64,000 nt of DNA. It comes from Ehrlichia sp052043515. Its GTDB lineage: Bacteria; Pseudomonadota; Alphaproteobacteria; Rickettsiales; Anaplasmataceae. The notes below the pieces were generated by a model that saw only the letters and a program-made list of their open reading frames with translations, was not told where the DNA came from and ran no database searches. Positions 20,006 to 30,324 of the stretch are shown in pieces. Positions within the stretch are counted from its first letter, which is position 1. Each line of letters begins with the position of its first letter. A program made the translations under genes and the position numbers. The stretch lies in NCBI GenBank assembly GCA_052043515.1, contig JBQEQX010000001.1, positions 434,001 through 498,000 of the forward strand, given 5' to 3'.

Positions 20006-22387
20006 TTACGTAGCTTCACTACACTTTTTATAAAAAACAGGCAACCATTCTTTTATATCGCTTCCATGACTGTTAATAGATTCATACATATACCGAATTG
20101 TATCCTTATTAGCAGAAAGAACATTAGTTTCAGGTATATTGGGTAAACTAAACGATAACACTACTGAAACATTGTTTTGTTTTACAAAAAAATATCCCTT
20201 TTGAGAAGGTATATTAAACATAGTATTACACTCTGATTTCGAAAGATTGAAAGCTTTCATATACAGTTTACTGGTTGATACAGAATTTGGCATAAAAATT
20301 TGTGTTTCAACATATTTGTCAAATCTACAAATAACATTACTGGAAACAATAGCAGGTACATTTTCACCAGCAAATATAATGACTACATTCAATTTATTCA
20401 TCTCTTCAATCCAATCATCAAGTTCTTGATCACTCATGAAAACGTAATCCAAAATCCATGCTTCATCTACTACCAATATTGTAGGTGACCCATCAAGGTA
20501 ATTGATTAATGCATGCAAAAAGTAATAAATAATCACAGAAGCACATTGAGGTTTAGAAAACAATACACCAACATTCAACCCAAGAACTTTTGTATTCCAA
20601 TCAATATTGCATCCTTGCATTAGCAAATGTGCGAATTCTCCATCATCTAACCACTGACTAGCATTTTTACCCAACATGCCAATACGATCAGCAATACTAT
20701 TTACAGTCCTGGATTCAATGGGCAAAGTGAATAGGTAGTTTACTATTTCATTTATAGCATTATTTATATCTTCAGGCACTTCTTTCATAACTAGCATTCT
20801 TTGTAAAACACCAGCAACTATTTTACGATTGATGCTAGTATCCTCAAGCTGAAAAAAATTAAAGGATAGTTCTTGATAATCAGGCCTATGATCTGCCCTA
20901 TAATACTTTCCACCAATAGCCTTAATAAAAATTATAGATTTTCCAGTATAATCCAATAAAACAATTCTTGTATTCAATTTTCTAGACTCTGACAACAAGA
21001 AATTTAAAAGCGAAGTAACTGAGGATTGAGAGCTACCAACCATTAAAGTATGTCCCTTATCCCGAACATGAAAATTAAAAAAAATATGGCCTATCTTTTG
21101 TCGAAAAAAACATGGTTACCGCATACCCCCATTTATTTCCTTGCAATGCTCCTGATGGAAAATGGTGTAATAAAGCAAATGCACAAGAATACTTCACCAA
21201 AGTATATCTAACATTTAAAACATGAGAAAAATTCCCAGGCAAATGTGACCAAAAATCATCTTCCATAGTCAAGTCACATCTCACACAAATAATTCCAAGT
21301 GATGATAATGAAATAATCATTTCATCTATATTACTACGAAGTTGCGCTAATGTATCTGCCATTACGATAAAATCAATCTTACGTTCACAAAAACTCAAAT
21401 AAGAATTTGTATCAGTTGATACAAATTCATTTATATTAGACATTCTTTTCAATTCATAATCACTGCTAAATTCTAGAAACTGAGCTTGCTTTTGAAAAAG
21501 CTTTAATGCATTTTTACCTTTCGTAAACTTTACAATCTCAACTATCATAAACTCGTAACCTTGCTGCAAACAATCACCTGCTGCATCCAATGGGGAATCT
21601 TGATAATCTTTAATTGTAAATATTGCTCCAAATCTTTGAGCACTGTTGCTTGAAACTTTAAATGTATTAAATCCCATAGTAATATTACAATCACCACATA
21701 TACTAGAAATATCATTCGTATCAAGCAACCATTCCTTATTATGCATCGTAGTAAGATAATAAAAAAACTCTACTAATTCTGATCTTGTTTTTCCTTCATC
21801 ATTAACTATTAGCCCCAGCTTTCTCGCTTCAAATCCCTTTAAACTTTCCAGAATACTTGCAGTAACATTATTGAGTCTTACTATTTTTTTTTTTAAAAAT
21901 TTTTATGTTTATTCTTAATATAGGAAAACGATAACGCACCTAAAATACCTTTCATACTTTCAGGTAAATGGTTAGTAACTACTGCAATATACAGCTCATT
22001 AACATACGTAACATGTTGATCTATATTTTTAGCATGTGCACTACTCAAGACATCAGAAACATCATGTGTACTTTTTTGTGCCAAACTGAACTTATGCGGT
22101 TTTCTTATTGTGTATATCCAAAAAGAAACTTCAGGAGTTTTAACACTGCTAATTATACTCTTACGTACAGCAGCTCTTAAATCATTATTTTTAATATGAC
22201 TTGTAAAAACATAATCTTCTATTTTTATTATTTGTACGAGCTCACCATTCTTATTCAATATTGTATTTTCATCATAATGACAAGCTCCAGGAACAAAGTC
22301 CACTTTATTACAGGTGTTATCATATCTTTTCACAGAGAAATTATTCATATCAGAAGAACGAGCAATCATTTCTTTAATAAAACACAT
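20006..22387 (-). CDS. virB4: VirB4-like T4SS protein, second copy type (two frame breaks)
   Basis: Homologue of the VirB4 ATPase of Rvh-type secretion systems, about 794 residues, normal length. Breaks lie in the T5/A11 tract at 21884-21904 and the A8 run at 21077-21084; mending them gives one continuous protein. The N-terminal part has FVPGACHYDENTIL. The C-terminal ATPase part has PYFFNFHVRDKGHTLMVGSS, where the Walker A is expected. Here it reads GSSQSSVTS and lacks the GxxGxGKT glycines and lysine. Walker B is intact as ILVVDEAW. A degenerate nucleotide-binding site is known for the second VirB4 (RvhB4-II) of Rickettsiales, so this copy is probably ATPase-poor and structural or regulatory. 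It lies next to the virB2 array. ATG at 22387 follows AAGG. Confidence 0.85.
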
Positions 22388-23201
22388 AGAGAAAACCTTT
22401 ATTTAACCTTACAATATTCATGCAAATATCCATATCAACAATATACATACAGATAACACCTGCTTGACTAGCATTATCTAAATAGAAAATTAACATTTTC
22501 TTTATGCCAAATTAAATAAATAGATAATAAAATTATCAATTTGATATACAGCTCAACAATCTAATACTGATTCTATATAACATAGTAACGAAATAATCTT
22601 AACATTATCAGAAAACTAAAAGCAGCGCCACGCTAAAATGTATATATAACATCATCATAAAACAACCTGGATATAAATTATACATTTTCAGCAACCACAC
22701 AATCAAATTAACATGCCAAAAAAACCACATACTTATGCAGTAACCAACAAGTAAGTTCATACCTTATAGAAGCAAGTATACAACCAATATTACATATATA
22801 GATCGCTAATTCAAAAAAAAAAAAAAATATTGAAAAGTTTTAAAACTAACACCATACCTTCATATAATAAAAAAGTTCAGTTAACCATTTTAGTTATGAA
22901 TTATTAATTCTCATAAGTTTGCCGACCAACTTGTCAACGTACCGATAAACAAAATTAACATCATCATTTGTGCAATTCATACTAATGGTAGAATGATAAC
23001 ACTGATCTACACAAGATTTACTCATCACAACCAATACATCAAAATGCTTTTCAATTTTTACAACATGTATATAAATTTTTGCTATTACTCTATCTCGAGA
23101 CTAAAGTTGCACACTACACGCAATCTCATATAAACTACAAAAACTCACAAAACCGTATATACATAACATAAACACTATCCTATGAACATGCGGATTACCC
23201 A
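22388..23201. other. Gap between virB4 and the virB2 array
   Basis: About 810 bases, AT-rich, including a pure A run of 14 bases near 22815. No gene was recognised on either strand. Confidence 0.5.
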
Positions 23202-23537
23202 CTAACTAGAAACCGTAGAACAATCGAAATTCTCCTGAAGACCATTTACTCCCTTAGCAAATTTAGCAATTAATTTACCTGCTCCAAAGAATATCGCAGT
23301 AAACACAACTAACATTACTATTGCTGGCCATGGCAACCTTCCAAATATTGCCATAATACTTGATCCAAGTATCACCCCTGTCATAATTGGCAATCCTAAC
23401 TTTTGCACAAACACTACAACATTGCATATAACTCTTGTTACTTCATCGTTGCTCTGAGCACCAGCACCACTACTTACGGGAACAATAATAATCATAATCA
23501 AAAAACATACTAAACCAAACTTTAACATACCATACAC
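23202..23537 (-). CDS. virB2: VirB2-like T4SS pilin, copy 1
   Basis: A 111-residue TrbC/VirB2-family pilin: signal peptide, a short acidic linker, then VICNVVVFVQKLGLP, IMTGVILGSSIMAIFG and WPAIVMLVVFTAIFFGAGKL with two hydrophobic helices. VirB2 subunits form the extracellular pilus of the secretion system. A conserved cysteine (ICN) and a C-terminal FDCSTV cysteine could pair. The central 100 or so bases are the same as in copy 2, and the flanking spacer is also repeated. The array lies directly upstream of virB4 on the same strand. Confidence 0.88.
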   Translation of the reverse strand: MYGMLKFGLVCFLIMIIIVPVSSGAGAQSNDEVTRVICNVVVFVQKLGLPIMTGVILGSSIMAIFGRLPWPAIVMLVVFTAIFFGAGKLIAKFAKGVNGLQENFDCSTVSS

Positions 23538-23571
23538 CCAAAAAAATGATCAACGGATACTTAAATTTTCA

Positions 23572-23910
23572 CTACGCTGAAGCTTTACAATCAAAACTCT
23601 CTGCATTTTGTTGTATTCCTTTAGCGAATTTACTAAGCAACTTGCCTGCTCCAAAGAATATCGCAGTAAACACAACTAACATTACTATTGCTGGCCATGG
23701 CAACCTTCCAAATATTGCCATAATACTTGATCCAAGTATCACTCCAGTCATAATAGGAAGACCTAATTTCTGCACAAACAATATAACGTTACATATCACT
23801 TTTTCCACTGTGTTATCTTCACTTGCTTGTGCTTGAGCATTTTGAGAATATACTAAAGACCCTACAACAAAAAAAGTAACCACAAAAATAAATCTTAACA
23901 TACCACACAC
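23572..23910 (-). CDS. virB2: VirB2-like T4SS pilin, copy 2
   Basis: A 112-residue pilin with its own signal peptide (MCGMLRFIFVVTFFVVGSLV) and a different N-terminal linker (QNAQAQASEDNTVEK). The membrane-spanning core is nearly identical in amino acids to copies 1 and 3. The C terminus differs (GIQQNAESFDCKASA) but keeps the FDC cysteine. A spacer of only 34 bases separates it from copy 1. That spacer, containing CACCCAAAAAAATGATCAAC on the plus strand, recurs on the other side of this gene, so whole units were duplicated in tandem. Confidence 0.88.
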   Translation of the reverse strand: MCGMLRFIFVVTFFVVGSLVYSQNAQAQASEDNTVEKVICNVILFVQKLGLPIMTGVILGSSIMAIFGRLPWPAIVMLVVFTAIFFGAGKLLSKFAKGIQQNAESFDCKASA

Positions 23911-23944
23911 CCAAAAAAATGATCAACGGATACTCAAATTTTCA

Positions 23945-24381
23945 CTATGTTGAAGCCTTACACTAAAAATCCCCTGCACCGCGTTGTGTTCCTTCAGCAA
24001 ATTTACTAAGCAACTTTCCCTCTCCAAAGAACACCGCAGTGAATACAACTGATTTACTATTGCTTGCCATGACAACCTTCCAAATATCTCCGTAGTACCT
24101 GTCAAGTATCACTTTCGTCATAACCTGCAGCCCTGAGGTTTGTACAAATCTGATAACGTACAAATAATTTTACCTACCTCCACATCTTCAGCGCTTGATT
24201 CAACAAACACCGTACCCACCAGAGAGTTATACTTGAAATCATCGTGAGACACCTCAAACACGGCAACACTAATAGATATAAATAGCCCAAAGCATCTCCC
24301 CCATCTACCTTTCACATAAACAAGGAAAACATCTAAATACAACTTAATTAAATAATATGCTAAGCTATTAAGAGAATCCAC
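23945..24381 (-). pseudogene. virB2: Decayed virB2 copy
   Basis: Fragments in different frames resemble the pilin core: VGKIICT, then RFVQTSGLQVMTKVIL, EIFGRLSWQAIV, and FTAVFFGEGKLLSKFAEGTQ. Substitutions, small indels and stops are spread throughout, so this is real decay and not a single homopolymer slip. The spacer next to it is the repeated one seen beside copies 1 and 2. An intact-looking N-terminal frame from 24381 has a weak signal-like segment but does not reach the core. Confidence 0.75.
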
Positions 24382-25198
24382 ACACTATATAAACCTATAA
24401 ATTGTAAAGTACACACAGTACAGCACAAAATAATTAATATATTATAAATTGATGATGTTATTTTACTCTACTTACAGTTGTGAAACACTATTTGGCACTT
24501 TGTGATAATAACGAATATTAAAAAGCTAAATGAGATCACTAGTCACATAATTCTATAATAACGAGCAACAACACAAAAATCTCAAAATTGTCAACCTGTA
24601 TTTAAATAAAGAGTATAGCATGATGTAATATTTTTAAGTCCTAATTAGAACACTAAACCACCACTCAATGTTCAGTAGCAGGAGTCTTATAGATTTATAG
24701 TCGTATGTTAATCGACTTTTCTATAGGACACTATTCTAATATTGATACAACTTATGTATCAAGATGAATCCTACATTTTCTGTTAAATCCTATATCTAGG
24801 AATCTGAGCAAGGCATAAAGGAATTTCCAGAGGCTCATATTGGAAGAACGATCACGGGTCGTTAAAACCAAAAACAACTAATTCACACACAATAACCCAA
24901 AACTGGGCTTCAAAACACACACGATCTTGCTCAACCTATAAACAACCTTACTGTTTAATCTATATCAATTGGCCATAGAATAAATATAAATACACCATCT
25001 ACACAACCAACAAACAACCTAAAGAACTAAAAGTCAGCCACACTTTTAAAATAAACATACATTAAGTACTATAAAAAACCAAAGCATGAGCTGACTACCA
25101 TAAGCCACTATGTCCGTTTACCCATCAACCAATGTACAAATGCATTTCCATTAGTAAACTGGATAACCAACACAAGATTCCATTTCTCTGCACTCTAA
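24382..25198. other. Gap between virB2 copies
   Basis: About 815 bases separating the decayed copy from copy 3. No open frame with pilin-like or other known features was recognised; it may be heavily decayed former virB2 units. Confidence 0.45.
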
Positions 25199-25576
25199 TT
25201 AAGTTATTTTTGATATGCTAGCACAATCAAATTTATCAGCTGCAAGACCATTTATTCCACTAGCAAATTTAGTAATTAATTTACCCGCTCCAAAGAATAT
25301 CGCAGTAAATACAACTAACATTACTATTGCTGGCCATGGCAACCTTCCAAATATTGCCATAATACTTGATCCAAGTATTACCCCTGTCATAATAGGAAGA
25401 CCTAATTTCTGTACAAATACCACAACATTACATATTACTGTAGTTACAGTGTCATCTTGGGTAGTAGTAGTACCAGAAGTGTTAGCATCACCAATACTTG
25501 GTATAGTACAAAACATTAGCAACGTTAGCAATAAAATAGCTTTCCCTATAAAACACCTGCTTATATCATATATCAT
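25199..25576 (-). CDS. virB2: VirB2-like T4SS pilin, copy 3
   Basis: A 125-residue pilin and the most upstream of the array. It has a longer N-terminal region with a clear signal peptide (AILLLTLLMFCTIPSIGDA) and a threonine-rich linker (TSGTTTTQDDTVTT). The same core as copies 1 and 2 follows, and the C terminus (NGLAADKFDCASISKIT) retains the FDC cysteine. The combination of variable ends with a frozen core suggests that the core is constrained by pilus packing and homogenised between copies. Confidence 0.88.
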   Translation of the reverse strand: MIYDISRCFIGKAILLLTLLMFCTIPSIGDANTSGTTTTQDDTVTTVICNVVVFVQKLGLPIMTGVILGSSIMAIFGRLPWPAIVMLVVFTAIFFGAGKLITKFASGINGLAADKFDCASISKIT

Positions 25577-26339
25577 ATATCAATCCCTCACAAATTCATA
25601 AACAACAACATCAACAAAACACTCTCAACTTGTTTATAACAATACAAAATAAAAGATTTTTCCTAAAAATTAGTTTATATCATAGTTTATTACTGTTCTT
25701 TCCTAAGAAACATCCATCTACGTCAAACTAATATTGTTCAGCAACACACGAAACTGCCGCTTAACTAACTTTAGTAGAAAAGGCTTACGATCAAAGACGT
25801 AGAACAGCATATTACCAAGTTCTAATACATACAAATAGTTTGAAAGTCAAATTAATTATTAATAATTTAGTATATTCAAATAATCAAACTAATATTTGTG
25901 TAATAAAAAACTAGTCATATATGTTTTTCAGTCGATAACTAAACTTGGATGTTTATATTTGATATTTACCTAAATATTAAATTTCCAAGCAACATAAACA
26001 CTAGTAATTAATATATTACCAAATTATGATACATCGGTTTTTATTTATAAAGCTTAATGAATGTCGCGTACATCCTTAACAATAAGTTGTCAATCTATTT
26101 ATGAATACTAAACCCATTAATATTGATTTTGCCAATTTAACAATAACGGTTAATTATAAGCTTTTGCATTATAGTTTACGCTACACTGACTGAAGCGATG
26201 TATTTTTACATATCGCTATAAGAAATAAACTTATAATAATCTTTATTGATAGATTTCAAATTTTGTTGTATATATAGAACCATGTAAAATGCTAAATTAG
26301 AAATAAGGCATTTTTAACTTAGATATGTTGGGATTGCTT
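25577..26339. other. Divergent spacer between virB2 and hflK
   Basis: About 760 bases between divergent transcription units. It holds the hflK promoter candidate listed separately and an imperfect hairpin at 26194-26217 (AGCGATGT against ACATATCGCT) not followed by a T run. No gene recognised. Confidence 0.5.
26246..26274 (+). promoter_or_regulatory. Putative sigma-70 promoter of the hflK operon
   Basis: TTGATA and TATATA are separated by exactly 17 bases and lie 66 bases upstream of the hflK ATG. The match is good, but such AT-rich hexamers are common here. Confidence 0.42.
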
Positions 26340-27419
26340 ATGTTTGATGATCATGATCCTTGGAATGTTAATAGAGAAAGCAATAAAAACAAGAATTATA
26401 AAAGTTCCAATGATATCAGCAAAATTATTGAGCGCCTTCAAAGCGCATTGAGCTTGTTCTTAAAAAAATAAAAGGGGTATGCGCCCGAGTACGAGTAATC
26501 ATGGTAAGTTACAAATCATAGTAGCGTTCCTAGTTATAATGTCCATATATGTGGGCTCTGGGTTTTACATGGTTGAACCTGAACAAGAAGCTGTGAGATT
26601 AGTATTTGGTAAGTATTATGGTACTGTAGGGCCAGGACTGCGTTATAATTTTCCACTACCAATTGGAGAAATAGTTAAGTTAAGGGTGAAAACCGTTAAC
26701 AGGGAAGAAATAGGTTCTAGATTCTATACAGACAATGTAGCAGACCATGGAGAAGGTGTAATGCTAACCAAGGATGAGAACATAGTGAATATCAATTTTG
26801 ATGTACATTGGCGTATTAACAACGCGTATAATTATTTGTTTAAAGTTAGAGACAACCAAGCTGGAGATACCGTGAAAAACGCGGCAGAAAGTGCGATGCG
26901 GGAGGTTATTGGAAAAAGTGCTATTGCTTTTGCAATCGAAGGAAAGGGAAGAGCGGTGATATCTCAAGAGACTAAGACGTTATTGCAGAATATTCTTGAT
27001 CGCTATGACATGGGAGTTGAAGTTTTATCAATTCAGCTAAAAAAAAGGTTGACCCTCCGGAAAAAGTAATAAATTCATTTAGGGATGTACAAAGTGCAAG
27101 AGCTGATAAAGAAAAGTTGATTAATGAAGCATACGCATATCGTAATCAAGTCCTCCCAAGAGCCAAAGGTGAAGCTATAAAGATTAAACTGGACGCGGAA
27201 GCATACGAAAATGAGGTAATCAACGCAGCTGAAGGTAACGCAAAAAGATTTATTGCATTGTATAAGGAATATGTTAACCAGCCTAGTGCAGTAAGGAATA
27301 GGTTATACTTGGAGACAATGGAAGAAATCTTGAATAAGAATGATAAAGTTATAGTTAGTGATGATATTAAAGGCATGTTTTCTTATTTGCCGTTAGCAGA
27401 TCCTAAAGATAGTAGGTAA
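26340..27419 (+). CDS. hflK: HflK membrane protease modulator (two frame breaks)
   Basis: SPFH/band-7 protein that, with HflC, forms a periplasm-facing cage around the FtsH protease. Starting at 26340 the protein reads MFDDHDPWN, the usual HflK opening, then breaks in the A7 run at 26462-26468. It continues with a membrane segment (IVAFLVIMSIYVGSGFYMV) and the band-7 domain (EPEQEAVRLVFGKYYGTVGPGL). A second break is in the A8 run at 27039-27046, where two bases are extra or one is missing; mended, it reads IQLKKVDPPEKVINSF. About 358 residues. An in-frame ATG at 26325 is an alternative start. hflC begins four bases after the stop. ftsH is not in the window. Confidence 0.93.
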
Positions 27420-27423
27420 GTTC

Positions 27424-28280
27424 ATGAATAACGCACCATTTAATTTTATAGTAGGGTTTTTAACGTTTATAGTGACACTTGGATTGTTGAATTCCATGTT
27501 TGTCGTTGATGAGTCACATCAATCAATAGTTTTGCAATTTGGACGTGTAGTTAAACAAATACATAATAGTGGTTTATACTTTAGATTACCTTTGATACAA
27601 AAAAGTTGTTTATTTTGATAAGAGGATCATTGATATCAGCTCCGATGCAAGAGAAGTAATTGCTGCAGATCAAAAGAGATTTATTGTAGATTCCTATGCG
27701 AAATATAGGATTACAGACCCCGTAAAGTTCTACCAAACAGTCAGAAATGAGACGGGGTTAAAAAATAGGTTAAGTTCTATCATTGAGTCAAACATCCGAG
27801 AGAAAATAGGTAGCGTGTCGTTAATTAACTTCTTAAATGAAGCAAGATCAGAAGTCATGTCAGTGATACAAGAAGGTGTAAGTAAAGAGTCTGAGAAATT
27901 TGGCATAGAAATGGTAGATGTAAGGATTAAGCGTGCAGATTTACCAGAGGAAAATAGTACAGCAATATTTAGACGCATGCAAACAGATAGAGAAAAAGAA
28001 GCAAAAGAAATTAGAGCAGAAGGAGAAGCAGCATCTCAACGTATAAAATCTGATGCGGATCTTCAGACACGTATTATCATTGCAAACGCTATCAAGGAAG
28101 CACAAATAATTCGAGGTAATGGAGAAGCTAAAGCATCAAAAGTTTATAATGATGCTTTAAAACTTGACCCAGGCTTCTTTAGCTTTTTATAGAACAATGC
28201 AAGCATATAAACATGCGTTTAGTGGCAAAAACTCAAAAATAATTCTATCACCTAATAATGATTTTATTGGCTTTTTTTAA
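27424..28280 (+). CDS. hflC: HflC membrane protease modulator (two frame breaks)
   Basis: Partner of HflK. Mending the A6 run at 27599-27604 and the T5 run at 28184-28188 gives 284 residues, normal for HflC. Features are one N-terminal membrane segment, FVVDESHQSIVLQFGRVV, the band-7 core (VVYFDKRIIDISSDAREVIAA), a long charged helix (FRRMQTDREKEAKEIRAEGE) and the typical C terminus LDPGFFSFYRTMQAYKHAF. The second break falls just before YRTMQAY, so without repair the last 30 or so residues would be lost. It is co-transcribed with hflK and degP. Confidence 0.93.
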
Positions 28281-28298
28281 TAAAGAAAGAGGTAATTA

Positions 28299-29726
28299 AT
28301 GCAGAAATCTTTACTACTTATATTGATACTAGTATTAGCAGTTATACCATTTAATCATTCAGTTGCTGAGGAGAGCTCTGAACAATATGATCCAAGATTA
28401 GGGTTCTCTGAACTTATCAGAGAAGCGAGTCCTGCCGTTGTAAATGTGAGTATAGTTCAAGATTTAACGTATGAACAATTCCCTTTCACAGGCATTGAGG
28501 AGATTCTCAGATATCTATTCGAAGGTAGACCACCTAGAAAAGATATGCCACAACAGGTATTAAGTGCGGGCTCAGGGTTTGTAGTAGAAGAATCAGGTGT
28601 CATTGTTACCAATTATCATGTTATACACAATGCGAAAGAAATTCACATTACATTTAGCGATAATAAATCGGTGCCTGCTAAAGTTCTAGGGGTAGATCCA
28701 CAAACCGATCTTGCAGTATTGAAGGTAGAAGTTAACCAGAAATTACCTTATTTAAGTTTTGGAGATTCTGATACTGCTATGGTTGGAGAATGGGTGGTAG
28801 CTATCGGTAATCCGTTTGGTCTTGGTGGTTCTGCAAGCATTGGAATCATTTCTGCACGCGCAAGAGATTTGAACATTGGAACAGCAACAGAATTTTTACA
28901 GACTGATGCTGCTATAAACAGAGGTAACTCTGGTGGCCCACTATTTAACATACATGGCAAGGTTATAGGGATTAACACTGCTCTACTATCAACACAGAGA
29001 GGGGGAGGTAACATAGGAGTTGGGTTTGCGATCCCATCAAACAGTGCACTACCCATAATTAAAGTTTTATCTCAAGGTAAAAAAGTAGAGCATGGATGGC
29101 TTGGCATAGTAATGCAACCTATTACAGAAGAATTGGTGGAGCCATTGAACTTAAAAAAATCAAGTGGAGTTTTAATAGTAAATACTGTTAAACATAGTCC
29201 TGCAGAAAAAGCAAAACTAGCTCGAGGGGATGTTATACTTGAATTTAATGGCATTAAGATCAATTCAATGTCACATCTGTATCAGCTCGTACTAAAGTCA
29301 TCAGCAAATGATGAGATAGTACTCACTATATCGCGTAATGGAAATATTATGAAGACACCAGTTAAAGTAGGGAGACTGGAGGATTTTAATCCTACTGAAC
29401 ATGAGATTAACAAGGATACTGTTAAATCTAGTGAATTAGGGCTCACACTAGGCGATATAAAGCGTCATTCTCTTAAATCGAACTATATTGAAAATGAGGG
29501 AGATGAGACTAAAGGGGTAGTGGTATTAAATATCGATAATGATAGTGATGCTGCTACTAAAAATATAAGGAAAGGTGATGTCATAGTGCAAATTAATCAG
29601 TTAGAAATAAATAATCTTACAGATTTTAAGGATGCTATGAAGAAGGTACGCAAAAGTAAATCCGTGGCATTATTAATAAATAGGGATAATTTGTTTATGT
29701 TTATAACAGTTAAATTGAAGCAGTAG
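28299..29726 (+). CDS. degP: Periplasmic serine protease DegP/HtrA
   Basis: Trypsin-like protease and chaperone for misfolded envelope proteins. The 475-residue product is unbroken. It has a signal peptide (about residues 1-22) and a protease domain with the triad at H107 (TNYHVIHN), D137 (PQTDLAVLKV) and S211 (GNSGGPLF). Two PDZ domains follow (around 255-345 and 380-470), the first with WLGIVMQPI. The C-terminal PDZ has an insertion-rich linker. Homologues in Ehrlichia and Anaplasma are known immunoreactive antigens. It follows hflC by 18 bases with an AGAGG ribosome site, forming a quality-control operon with hflKC. Confidence 0.96.
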   Translation: MQKSLLLILILVLAVIPFNHSVAEESSEQYDPRLGFSELIREASPAVVNVSIVQDLTYEQFPFTGIEEILRYLFEGRPPRKDMPQQVLSAGSGFVVEESGVIVTNYHVIHNAKEIHITFSDNKSVPAKVLGVDPQTDLAVLKVEVNQKLPYLSFGDSDTAMVGEWVVAIGNPFGLGGSASIGIISARARDLNIGTATEFLQTDAAINRGNSGGPLFNIHGKVIGINTALLSTQRGGGNIGVGFAIPSNSALPIIKVLSQGKKVEHGWLGIVMQPITEELVEPLNLKKSSGVLIVNTVKHSPAEKAKLARGDVILEFNGIKINSMSHLYQLVLKSSANDEIVLTISRNGNIMKTPVKVGRLEDFNPTEHEINKDTVKSSELGLTLGDIKRHSLKSNYIENEGDETKGVVVLNIDNDSDAATKNIRKGDVIVQINQLEINNLTDFKDAMKKVRKSKSVALLINRDNLFMFITVKLKQ

Positions 29727-29727
29727 G

Positions 29728-30324
29728 ATGGAAATTAAAAAGAAATCGTTATATGTATTCTTTATAGCGATTTTTTTTAGTACATTCTCCTTTTTCAATG
29801 CATATTCAAGTGAAGAAGTAAAATTACAAGCACTGCAGTACTTTAATGCAGTACATTCTTTTAAGGCAGAATTTGTACAAACAAATTCTACTAGTAGTGC
29901 CGTTCAATATGGGATAGCGTTAATGAAAAAACCTGGATTGTTAAAATGGGATTATCATCCACCTATTCCAATTTCTATTATTATACGGGAAGCAACCATT
30001 TCATACTATGATAAAGAACTCGAAGAATATTCTTATTCAATAATCAATAATCCCATTATTAGTATACTAAGCACCGACATACAACACATAGAAAACATAG
30101 AATTTTTGAATATCAATACAATTGATAACACGAAAATAGTAACCGTAAAATATGCAAAAGCAGACATACAAGCAGATATAATTTTTAGTACAGACCCTAT
30201 TTCAATTACCGGATTCAATGTTTCTACTCCGGATTCTACAACCTATATTCAGTTCTATAATATCCAGAACAATATCATCATAAAAGAAACAGAACTTAAG
30301 CATGCACACAATGATTATAAATGA
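29728..30324 (+). CDS. lolA: Outer-membrane lipoprotein carrier LolA
   Basis: Periplasmic chaperone that carries lipoproteins from the LolCDE exporter to the outer membrane. The 198-residue protein has a signal peptide (residues 1 to about 27) and the LolA fold motifs: FNAVHSFKAEFVQTNS near the start, GIALMKKPGLLKWDYHPP, and a central IISYYDKELEEYSYS-like strand (seen as ATISYYDKELEEYSYS). It starts one base after the degP stop and overlaps rnc by four bases, so translation is tightly coupled. No frame break. Confidence 0.88.
   Translation: MEIKKKSLYVFFIAIFFSTFSFFNAYSSEEVKLQALQYFNAVHSFKAEFVQTNSTSSAVQYGIALMKKPGLLKWDYHPPIPISIIIREATISYYDKELEEYSYSIINNPIISILSTDIQHIENIEFLNINTIDNTKIVTVKYAKADIQADIIFSTDPISITGFNVSTPDSTTYIQFYNIQNNIIIKETELKHAHNDYK

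Larger units (their letters stand above)
23275..25390. repeat. Near-identical virB2 core segments
   Basis: A plus-strand segment of about 100 bases starting near GCTCCAAAGAATATCGCAGT occurs at about 23280-23380, 23650-23750 and 25288-25388. The first two are identical over roughly 100 bases, and the third differs at only a few positions, including at silent sites. The decayed copy at 24 kb carries a diverged version. Identity at synonymous sites, with divergent 5' and 3' gene ends, fits gene conversion or very recent duplication. Confidence 0.8.

Noticed and set aside
24118..24381. Open frame of 87 codons upstream of the dead virB2 core
   Set aside because: It reaches only the first pilin residues before leaving frame; treated as part of the decayed copy.
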